DNA of 12,485 nt from Bacteroidota bacterium (GTDB taxonomy: Bacteria > Bacteroidota > Rhodothermia > Rhodothermales > UBA10348): positions 1 to 12,485 of the forward strand of contig JACZYK010000045.1 in the NCBI GenBank assembly GCA_022571135.1, read 5' to 3'. Positions 6,767 through 12,485 of the stretch are shown here, piece by piece. A program made the position numbers and the translations under genes. Below the pieces are notes generated by a model that saw nothing but the letters and a program-made list of their open reading frames with translations, searched no databases and was not told the origin of the DNA. Position 1 is the first letter of the stretch. Every line of letters starts with the position of its first letter.

Positions 6767-7519
6767 ATGAATATTATGAAACCTGGACATACGTCTCTTC
6801 TGGCTCTCTCGGTCTTTCTATTCACGGCGTGCTCGGAAAATCCAGTTGCAGACGACCATGCTGGTGACGATGAGCTGAACATCGAGCTCTCGTTATCAAC
6901 GGATCATGTAACAACTCTCACGGAGTTCGAACTCGAAGTCGAGATCACTGATCACAACGGAGTTCCGGTAACAGATATGGAATCCGTTCTGGTCGAATAC
7001 CTGTTCGAGAACGATTCTGAATGGAGCCCTGTCGAATTGGAAATCCACGGAGATCACTATTCCGGATCCTACATGTTCAGGAGCAGTGGAGAGTACTATC
7101 TGCGTGTCTCCGGGACACCTCACGGCCATTCAGATTTAGAAATACTTTATACGATAGGAGACCCTCTCAACGTCGACCGAATTCATCAGGAAATGGGAGG
7201 GTATAAGATCGAGTTTGAGACGTATCCAGGACACGTCAGCGAGGGCGACGAGGCCGAGGTCAAGTTCTTCGTTTCCCTGGAGGACCATGACGGTCACGGA
7301 GGTAATATGATGACCGGCCTCCATGCAGAAATACACGCTACCGATACGAACGGTACGCCTGTAGCATATGCCGCCGATGAACACGGGGGACCCGGTGTGT
7401 ACTCCTCGCATCATACGTTCACGGAAGCTGGAGAAACCCAGTTTGAATTCCACTTCGAAAATCCGAATGGACAAGAGTACATAGTCGAATTCCACGTTCC
7501 CGTATCGCACGGACACTAG
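6767..7519 (+). CDS. His-rich lipoprotein with YtkA/FixH-like domains
   Basis: A 250-residue precursor with a lipobox (LFTAC, lipidated C22), so it is probably anchored on the periplasmic face of a membrane. The rest is beta-rich. It looks like two related immunoglobulin-like halves (about 38-130 and 138-248), each with a 'pressing strand plus D/N-G-x-P-V' pattern (TDHNGVPVTD and TDTNGTPVAY) and a 'G-x-Y' turn (SGEYYLRV, GPGVYSSHH). This resembles the YtkA/FixH-like proteins found near copper and cytochrome oxidase genes. There are 21 His residues (8 percent), in clusters such as DHDGHGG, HH and HGH at the C-terminus, suggesting metal (copper?) binding. The gene lies 36 bp after the cupredoxin. 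ATG 6767 and ATG 6776 are both possible starts, and neither has a good SD. The function is inferred; a copper chaperone or ligand-sequestering role is plausible only. Confidence 0.72.
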   Translation: MNIMKPGHTSLLALSVFLFTACSENPVADDHAGDDELNIELSLSTDHVTTLTEFELEVEITDHNGVPVTDMESVLVEYLFENDSEWSPVELEIHGDHYSGSYMFRSSGEYYLRVSGTPHGHSDLEILYTIGDPLNVDRIHQEMGGYKIEFETYPGHVSEGDEAEVKFFVSLEDHDGHGGNMMTGLHAEIHATDTNGTPVAYAADEHGGPGVYSSHHTFTEAGETQFEFHFENPNGQEYIVEFHVPVSHGH

Positions 7520-7538
7520 GCTCGCGATCGGAGCGAGC
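7520..7538 (+). other. Intercistronic hairpin
   Basis: GCTCGC (7520-7525) pairs perfectly with GCGAGC (7533-7538) across a 7-nt loop, directly after the TAG of the lipoprotein gene. No T-run follows, so it is more likely an mRNA-stabilising or processing hairpin than a terminator. It may let the downstream porin cistron, which has a strong SD, be expressed at a different level. Confidence 0.4.
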
Positions 7539-7565
7539 ACTCCAACTTTCACAGAGAGGAAAAAG

Positions 7566-8741
7566 ATGAAACCCAACGATATGACGCGGATCGCTGGTCT
7601 TGTATTTCTGGCCCTGATGATACTGCCGGCTTCGGCCGGCGCCCAGGCGCTCAGAGGGCCCATCTCCAACGTTACCCTTGCGGGGTACGGCTCCGCCTCC
7701 TATAACGCGAACCCGAATTCGGACTTCAGAAATGATTTCACGGCCTCCGTTTCGCCTATCCTGCTTTACAGCATGGGCGAAGATTTACTTTTCGAGACGG
7801 AACTGGAGTTCGGACTCAGCGGCGAACTCACGACTACGACGCTCGAATATGCCCAGATCGATTATCTGGGTTTCGAACGATTCATAATCACCGCAGGGAA
7901 ATTCCTACTCCCGTTCGGAACATTTGGCGAGCGACTGCACCCCACGTGGATCAATAAGCTGCCCACGGCCCCGCTCCTTTACGGGCATGGGCACGGCGGT
8001 GTGGCAGAAGGCTCACTCTTGCCCGTTCTCTCGGATGTCGGACTCCTGGTCCGATATAAGGCGCCAGTGGGCAAAAAATGGGCGTTCGATGCAAGCGGTT
8101 GGATATCGCAGGGCCCGCGTCTTGTGGGCGCCGGAGAGGGCGGAGATGGCCATGGGGATGGCGATGGGGATGCCGAGAGCGAGGAAGCAGCTCATAAAGC
8201 GTCATTCGGAACAAATGTTGACGGCAATCCCGACGATGAGATCGACATCTCAGCCGTTGGATTCGGCATTTCCTTCTCGGACAATAACAGCAATAAGATG
8301 CTTGGAGTCAGACTGGGGCTCGTCTACGGACCTTCTTTTGAAGTCTACGTTTCAGGATTCCACTCGATGGTTGACCCGGATAATTTCCTTGACATGACCG
8401 GATTTAATATTTCGGCTGAATGGAGAAAAGCCGGACTTGAAATCAGAGGAGAAGCCATATTATTGAATCAGGAGCTGAGAGTGGGAGAAGGTTTCGATAC
8501 GCTCTCGAGTACCGGGTACTATGTACAGGTGGCCAAACGATATGGATCATATGAACCCGTAATTCGCTGGTCTCACCTGCTCGAGTCCTCTCTCGAAGAA
8601 CAGGTCGCACGACCGGAAAGACGACAGCTTGCCTTCGGACTCAGCTATTGGATAGAACCCAGCATACCAGTGAAAGTGGCCTATCAGGTCGATTTTGACG
8701 GGGATGATCTCGTCCTCATCCAATGGGCCTTTGGCTTTTAA
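7566..8741 (+). CDS. Outer-membrane beta-barrel protein (porin-like)
   Basis: A 391-residue precursor with a signal peptide (about 1-27, ending ASAGAQA), followed by alternating amphipathic beta-strands and a C-terminal aromatic beta-signal (LIQWAFGF, terminal Phe). This is the mark of an outer-membrane barrel inserted by the BAM complex. Strands such as FIITAGKFLLPFGTF (106-120) resemble the 'GKfxxPfG' motif of phosphate-selective (OprO/OprP-like) and related porins. A Gly/Asp/His-rich segment (about 189-212) with an imperfect 12-bp tandem repeat in the DNA is probably an exposed loop. A strong SD (AGAGAGGA, ending 5 nt before the ATG) fixes the start. Its position between the His-rich lipoprotein and the cytochrome suggests uptake or export of a metal ion or of a small substrate of the redox chain. 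Substrate unknown. Confidence 0.8.
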   Translation: MKPNDMTRIAGLVFLALMILPASAGAQALRGPISNVTLAGYGSASYNANPNSDFRNDFTASVSPILLYSMGEDLLFETELEFGLSGELTTTTLEYAQIDYLGFERFIITAGKFLLPFGTFGERLHPTWINKLPTAPLLYGHGHGGVAEGSLLPVLSDVGLLVRYKAPVGKKWAFDASGWISQGPRLVGAGEGGDGHGDGDGDAESEEAAHKASFGTNVDGNPDDEIDISAVGFGISFSDNNSNKMLGVRLGLVYGPSFEVYVSGFHSMVDPDNFLDMTGFNISAEWRKAGLEIRGEAILLNQELRVGEGFDTLSSTGYYVQVAKRYGSYEPVIRWSHLLESSLEEQVARPERRQLAFGLSYWIEPSIPVKVAYQVDFDGDDLVLIQWAFGF

Positions 8742-8756
8742 CACGAGGTGAAACAA

Positions 8757-9134
8757 ATGAAGAAGATCTTATTCGGTTTGGTCACCATTCTCCTGACCGC
8801 CCTGACATCGCAGACGGTAAACGCCCAGGATCCGTCAATCATCGCTAAGGGTGCAGGGCTCTGGGCAAGCAATTGTACACGATGCCACAATGCCCGCTCT
8901 CCGATGGAGAGAAACGATCGCAGCTGGGTGACGGTTGTAAATCACATGCGAGCACGCGCGAACCTTACCAAGTCAGAGGCTCGTGCCATCGCTGCTTATC
9001 TCCAGGCGGTCAATACGCCTGAGACAATTAATACACCTGAGAAAAATGTCACGGTCAGCAAACGCGACGGGCAGAGAAAAACCGCCACGAAGCGTTCGTC
9101 CATGGCCTCTGTCTCGCGCCGGGGATCACGGTGA
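8757..9134 (+). CDS. Periplasmic monohaem c-type cytochrome
   Basis: A 125-residue precursor with a signal peptide (about 1-23, ending VNA) and one haem-binding CTRCH at 40-44. M64 in NHMRARANLT is the probable distal ligand (M50 is the alternative), followed by a terminal helix KSEARAIAAYLQAV as in small class-I cytochromes. A basic, Ser/Lys/Arg-rich tail (about 97-125) extends past the fold and has no obvious role. Haem is attached in the periplasm, where the protein should exchange electrons, possibly with the cupredoxin of the same operon. The ATG at 8757 is preceded by GAGGTG (8745-8750). An upstream GTG at 8748 lies inside that SD and is rejected as start. The gap to the porin is 15 bp, and the strong terminator at 9189-9224 follows. 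Confidence 0.88.
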   Translation: MKKILFGLVTILLTALTSQTVNAQDPSIIAKGAGLWASNCTRCHNARSPMERNDRSWVTVVNHMRARANLTKSEARAIAAYLQAVNTPETINTPEKNVTVSKRDGQRKTATKRSSMASVSRRGSR

Positions 9135-9188
9135 ACGACTCACGTCTTGCCCTGAGCACAATAATCAGGTGTGATTATCGCGCCGGCT

Positions 9189-9224
9189 AAAAAGCCCACA
9201 AGATCCATGTCTTGTGGGTTTTTT
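9189..9224 (+). terminator. Intrinsic terminator of the cupredoxin-cytochrome operon
   Basis: CCCACAAGA (9195-9203) and TCTTGTGGG (9210-9218) form a perfect 9-bp stem with a 6-nt loop. Six T residues (9219-9224) follow and AAAAA (9189-9193) precedes, so it may work in both directions. It lies 55 bp after the cytochrome stop codon and closes the transcription unit. Confidence 0.92.
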
Positions 9225-9433
9225 GCGTCTGAGCAGTATCCCCGACAAAATACTGTGGTGTTTGCCCCGCACTGTCATAGGGGTTTTCCCCTTCATGAAA
9301 ACTTTACAATACTGACAACAATCCGGGGAAATTCCCTGACCAGTCAAGAATTATTATTAAGATATCATTAAGGTGTTCATAAAAAGACTGTCCGGCGAAA
9401 TCTCAACTACTACGCTTTGGGCAGGGCAATTAG
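9225..9433. other. Intergenic spacer with two GC-armed palindromes
   Basis: No gene is supported here. AGGGG-TTTT-CCCCT (9279-9292) is a perfect 5-bp-arm palindrome. GGGAA-A-TTCCC (9326-9336) is a second, similar one, about 45 bp away centre to centre. An AT-rich stretch (9347-9370) follows. These could be operator sites for the S9 peptidase promoter, but I cannot assign a convincing -35/-10 pair. Confidence 0.35.
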
Positions 9434-9559
9434 TCAGGAGGTCAGTCCAGAGGTATTTAACGGATCTTCCAGGCCGGGATCGAAAGAGTCTCCACCCGGA
9501 TATCCATATATCTTTCCTCCGGCGATTGTAGCCGCGAGCAGGAACGACCGGCGATCCAT
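9434..9559 (-). pseudogene. Possible relic of a Tat-exported protein gene (N-terminal fragment only)
   Basis: On the minus strand an ATG at 9559 opens a 41-codon ORF beginning MDRRSFLLAATIAGG, a good twin-arginine signal (RR-x-F-L-L followed by a hydrophobic run). It continues with a Gly/Asp/Pro-rich segment and ends at TGA (9434-9436). It is not antisense to any supported gene. No Shine-Dalgarno sequence is seen, and no fold follows the signal, so a decayed or truncated gene is the likeliest reading. A genuine small exported peptide or chance are alternatives. Confidence 0.35.
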
Positions 9560-9609
9560 ATTTTGTGGTAGCGGTTTTCCAGCATACGCATGAAGATTTC
9601 GTCTTCTCA

Positions 9610-9645
9610 GAGAGGCCCGCATGGCAAAAGCCAGGCGGGCCTCTC
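9610..9645. terminator. Very stable hairpin upstream of the S9 peptidase (terminator or attenuator-like)
   Basis: GAGAGGCCCGC (9610-9620) pairs perfectly with GCGGGCCTCTC (9635-9645). Inside it, TGGC (9622-9625) pairs with GCCA (9630-9633) around an AAAA loop, with one A-G mismatch between the two stems. The total is 15 base pairs. The plus-strand continuation GGTTTGTTG is only weakly T-rich, so terminator activity is uncertain. It lies 69 bp before the peptidase start, where it could end upstream read-through or sit in the peptidase leader. Confidence 0.55.
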
Positions 9646-9714
9646 GGTTTGTTGCCCAATCTTCTACTCCGTATTTACTCCCGCCGTATTCGGAAATCAA
9701 GAAGAAGCTGACCC

Positions 9715-12485
9715 ATGTCGATGATCTCCCACCCCCGTTTCCTGTGCCTTACTCTTGCCCTGATCGTTTCCGGAACCGCGCTTACGGCCAACGGTCAGGA
9801 AAAGAAAGTCCTGGACCACGACGCATACGACATCTGGAATCGAATCACTGCCAGCGCGATATCGAATGACGGCGAATGGGTGCTGTGGACGCTTGGACCC
9901 GTCGAAAAAGATGCCACGCTTAGAATCCGGGAGCGCGAAGGGAATGGCTTCTATGAATACGCTCGCGGCGACAGCGCACAGTTTTCGGCCGACAGTCGGA
10001 TCGTAGCCTTCAAGATCGTGGCTGCGAAGGACTCGGTCCGACAGGCCAAACTGGACAAGAAGAAGTCAGACGATATGCCGAAGGATGCGCTCGGCGTGCT
10101 CGATCTATCCTCGGGTGCGTTCGCACGGATCGAACGCGTGATGTCGTTCAAGATGCCTGAAGACGCGGGCGGCTGGATAGCATATCGACTGGACAAGCCT
10201 CGAGCCGAGCCGGATTCGACGGCCTCAGAAAAGGAAGAGGAAGAAGAGCCGGACGACGAGGAAAAAGAGCAGGAGGACGGCACCACGCTCGTCGTCCGAA
10301 ACCTGGTCACCGGATCTGAGACCACGTTCGATCTGGTCACGGACTACGCATTTTCGAAAGACGGCTCGTGGTTGGTATTCGTGCGATCGGAAAAAGACGG
10401 CCCATCCGATGGAGTTTACGTGGTTCGTCCGGGAAATCCAGACGCGACGGCGCTGATGAGAGGAGATGGCGATTACAAGCAGATCGCCATGGACGAAGAG
10501 AGCAAGCAGCTGGCGTTCATCTCGAACCGAGACGATTACGATGCGGATCAGCCCGCGTTCACGCTCTACCACACGCGACTCGACGACACCCAAGCCCGGG
10601 CCCTCGCCACCGAAGGGAATGAGGCCCTCCCGGGCGGGTGGTGGGTCAGTGAAAACGCCGACGTGAGTTTCTCAGATTCAGGCGAACGGCTCTTTTTCGG
10701 TACTTCCCCCAAACCCGATCCGAAGCCGGACGACGAAGATATCCTCGAGGAAGAGAAGGTAAAGGTGGACGTCTGGTCGTGGAAAGATCCCCTTCTGCAA
10801 CCCATGCAACTGGTCGAGGCGGAAAACGAAAAGAAGAGATCGTACCTCGCCGTCGTCTACCTGGATTCAGGAGACATCGTGCAGCTGGCTTCCACGATCG
10901 TCCCGGACGTCACCGTGGGTGACAAGGGTGACGGATCGCGTGCTCTGGGCACGTCCAATCTTCCCTACCGCAAGGAGATCTCATGGGATTCGCCTCGCTA
11001 CTACGACGGCTACCTGGTCGACATGGAGACGGGCGAGCAGTCGATTATTCTGGAAGGCGTCCAGAACCTACTCAGGCTATCCCCTGAAGGGAAGTACGTT
11101 TTCTGGTGGGATCGGAATGAACTGGCATGGATGACGATGTCCACGTCAACGCGCGAGACGGTCGCGGTGAGTTCACGGGTTCCATTCCCCGTCGACTACG
11201 AAATCCACGACTGGCCGTACAAACCCAATAGCAACGGTTTCGCCGGGTGGACCGACGGCGACGAGAAGTTTCTGATTTACGACACGTACGACATCTGGGC
11301 GCTGGATCCCACAGGAGAAGACGATCCTGTCAATGTGACCGACGGCTTGGGGCGAAATGAGAAATTGCGTCTGCGCTTAGTGGATCTGGACCGTGAGGAG
11401 CCCGCTATCGATCCGGACGAAGATCTCCTCATCTCTGTTCTTGACAAAGAGACCATGGACGGCGGCTTCTATCGCGACCGGATCGGGAGCAACCGCGCTC
11501 CCGAGCTGCTCTTGACCTCCAATCACACGTACGGATTTTCAGTCCGTAAAGCCGAGGATGCAGACGTACTTCTGTACACCCGATCGAATTTCCAGGAGTT
11601 TCCCGATCTCTGGACAAGCGATCTCGACTTCGGCAACGCGCGCAAACTAAGCGATGCGAATCCGCAGCAGAAGGACTATCTGTGGGGCACTGCAGAACTG
11701 GTAACGTGGACCTCCATCGACGGAGATCCGCTGAAGGGCATTCTGTACAAGCCCGAAGGATTCGACCCAAATCAGAAGTATCCCATGATGGTTTACTTCT
11801 ACGAGAAAATGTCGACCCGCCTGAACAGCCACATCATACCGGGCGCGGGAAGCTCGAGCATCAACCGCACCTTCTATGTAAGCCGCGGCTATCTGCTGTT
11901 CGTGCCCGACATTCCATACAAAGTCGGTTATCCGGGAGAGAGCGCCATGAATGCGGTCATGCCGGGTATCGCCTCGCTGATCGACGAGGGATTCGCGGAT
12001 GCCGATCATATCGGCGTACAGGGACACAGCTGGGGCGGCTATCAGATCGCCTACATGGTCACGCAGACCAACCTTTTCGCCGCGGCCGAGGCCGGGGCGC
12101 CAGTATCGAACATGACGAGCGCTTACGGCGGCATCCGCTGGGGGTCCGGCATGAGCCGCATGTTCCAGTACGAGATGACGCAGAGCCGGATCGGTGGGAC
12201 GCTGTGGAACGAGACGCTGCGTTATATCCATAATTCGCCGCTCTTCCAGGCCCCCAAAGTGGAAACACCGCTTCTTATGATGCACAACGACGAGGACGGC
12301 GCCGTGCCGTGGTACCAGGGAATCGAATACTTCGTCGCACTTCGCAGGCTCAACAAGCCGGTATGGATGCTCAACTACAACGGCGAGGCCCACGGTCTAC
12401 GAAAGAATCACAATCGGAAGGACTGGACGATTCGCATGCAACAGTTCTTCGACCACTACCTGAAGGGCACTCCGGCTCCCGTCTG
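9715..12485 (+). CDS. Secreted S9-family serine peptidase (prolyl oligopeptidase-like), 3' end outside window
   Basis: The frame from ATG 9715 is open to the window edge (923 codons), and probably only a short C-terminal tail is missing. The N-terminus is a signal peptide (FLCLTLALIVSGTALTANG), so the enzyme should act in the periplasm or outside the cell. Residues about 35-690 look like beta-propeller blades with repeated 'S-x-DG-x-W' turns (ISNDGEWVLW, FSKDGSWLVF, LSPEGKYVFW). They include two acidic inserts (about 163-183 and 332-348). The alpha/beta-hydrolase domain follows: nucleophile S772 in GHSWGGYQ, D861 in HNDEDGAVPWYQG and H893 in GEAHG form the triad. It should cleave oligopeptides, often after Pro or small residues in this clan; the substrate is not predictable. 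ATG 9721 is an alternative start. GAAGAAG (9701-9707) is a weak SD. It appears monocistronic here, separated from the redox operon by the 9189-9224 terminator. Confidence 0.93.
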   Translation, partial: MSMISHPRFLCLTLALIVSGTALTANGQEKKVLDHDAYDIWNRITASAISNDGEWVLWTLGPVEKDATLRIREREGNGFYEYARGDSAQFSADSRIVAFKIVAAKDSVRQAKLDKKKSDDMPKDALGVLDLSSGAFARIERVMSFKMPEDAGGWIAYRLDKPRAEPDSTASEKEEEEEPDDEEKEQEDGTTLVVRNLVTGSETTFDLVTDYAFSKDGSWLVFVRSEKDGPSDGVYVVRPGNPDATALMRGDGDYKQIAMDEESKQLAFISNRDDYDADQPAFTLYHTRLDDTQARALATEGNEALPGGWWVSENADVSFSDSGERLFFGTSPKPDPKPDDEDILEEEKVKVDVWSWKDPLLQPMQLVEAENEKKRSYLAVVYLDSGDIVQLASTIVPDVTVGDKGDGSRALGTSNLPYRKEISWDSPRYYDGYLVDMETGEQSIILEGVQNLLRLSPEGKYVFWWDRNELAWMTMSTSTRETVAVSSRVPFPVDYEIHDWPYKPNSNGFAGWTDGDEKFLIYDTYDIWALDPTGEDDPVNVTDGLGRNEKLRLRLVDLDREEPAIDPDEDLLISVLDKETMDGGFYRDRIGSNRAPELLLTSNHTYGFSVRKAEDADVLLYTRSNFQEFPDLWTSDLDFGNARKLSDANPQQKDYLWGTAELVTWTSIDGDPLKGILYKPEGFDPNQKYPMMVYFYEKMSTRLNSHIIPGAGSSSINRTFYVSRGYLLFVPDIPYKVGYPGESAMNAVMPGIASLIDEGFADADHIGVQGHSWGGYQIAYMVTQTNLFAAAEAGAPVSNMTSAYGGIRWGSGMSRMFQYEMTQSRIGGTLWNETLRYIHNSPLFQAPKVETPLLMMHNDEDGAVPWYQGIEYFVALRRLNKPVWMLNYNGEAHGLRKNHNRKDWTIRMQQFFDHYLKGTPAPV

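Noticed and set aside
7136..7669. 177-codon minus-strand ORF spanning the lipoprotein/porin junction
   Set aside because: It is antisense to two supported exported-protein genes and has no recognisable domain.
9171..9371. Small plus-strand ORF of 66 codons after the cytochrome
   Set aside because: It reads through the intrinsic terminator stem, has no SD and shows no protein-like features.
9434..9700. Longer 88-codon version of the minus-strand Tat ORF
   Set aside because: Its first half translates the 9610-9645 hairpin into low-complexity Arg/Ala sequence and would bury the Tat motif internally. The ATG at 9559 puts the RR motif at a normal position.
11647..12393. 248-codon minus-strand ORF opposite the S9 catalytic domain
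   Set aside because: The plus-strand frame contains an intact Ser-Asp-His triad with family motifs. The antisense frame is a shadow.

Overview
The window is 12,485 bp of moderately GC-rich, gene-dense bacterial chromosome. Every gene I can support is on the plus strand. Nothing fixes the taxon. A long secreted S9 peptidase with an acidic insert, weak or absent Shine-Dalgarno sequences on several genes, and a small periplasmic cupredoxin/cytochrome set would suit an FCB-group bacterium (Rhodothermota, Balneolota or Bacteroidota-like). This is a low-confidence inference. I see no transposase, integrase, CRISPR array, tRNA or rRNA.

Region 1 (1-2633) is the distal part of a histidine operon: the last codons of a probable hisF, a single 420-residue polypeptide that reads as HisA, then HisI, then HisE, and hisD. 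The genes are tightly coupled (4-bp ATGA overlap, then a 10-bp gap). Together they cover five activities of histidine synthesis, three of them on one chain.

Region 2 (about 2659-5882) is a two-component system. A good sigma-70 promoter (TTGACA, 17 bp, TATGCT) precedes a membrane histidine kinase whose membrane part carries a GGxxNP motif like the quinone-sensing RegB/PrrB family. It is followed 13 bp later by an NtrC-type sigma-54 activator with receiver, AAA+ (GAFTGA) and Fis-type HTH domains.

Region 3 (5883-9224) opens with a 434-bp intergenic stretch. It holds an inverted repeat (6023-6062), an AT-rich tract and a sigma-54-like promoter (TGGTACG-N4-TTGTA, 6221-6236). Four exported proteins follow as an apparent operon: a type-1 copper cupredoxin, a His-rich lipoprotein with YtkA/FixH-like character, a C-terminal-Phe outer-membrane beta-barrel, and a monohaem c-type cytochrome. 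The block ends at a strong intrinsic terminator (9189-9224). The most attractive hypothesis is that the adjacent kinase/activator senses redox or respiratory state and switches on this envelope copper/haem cassette through sigma-54.

Region 4 (9225-12485) has a 490-bp spacer containing two GC-armed palindromes, a 41-codon minus-strand ORF that looks like a Tat signal peptide (probably a gene relic) and a very stable hairpin. It is followed by a secreted S9-family (prolyl-oligopeptidase-like) peptidase that runs off the 3' end of the window with its catalytic triad intact.
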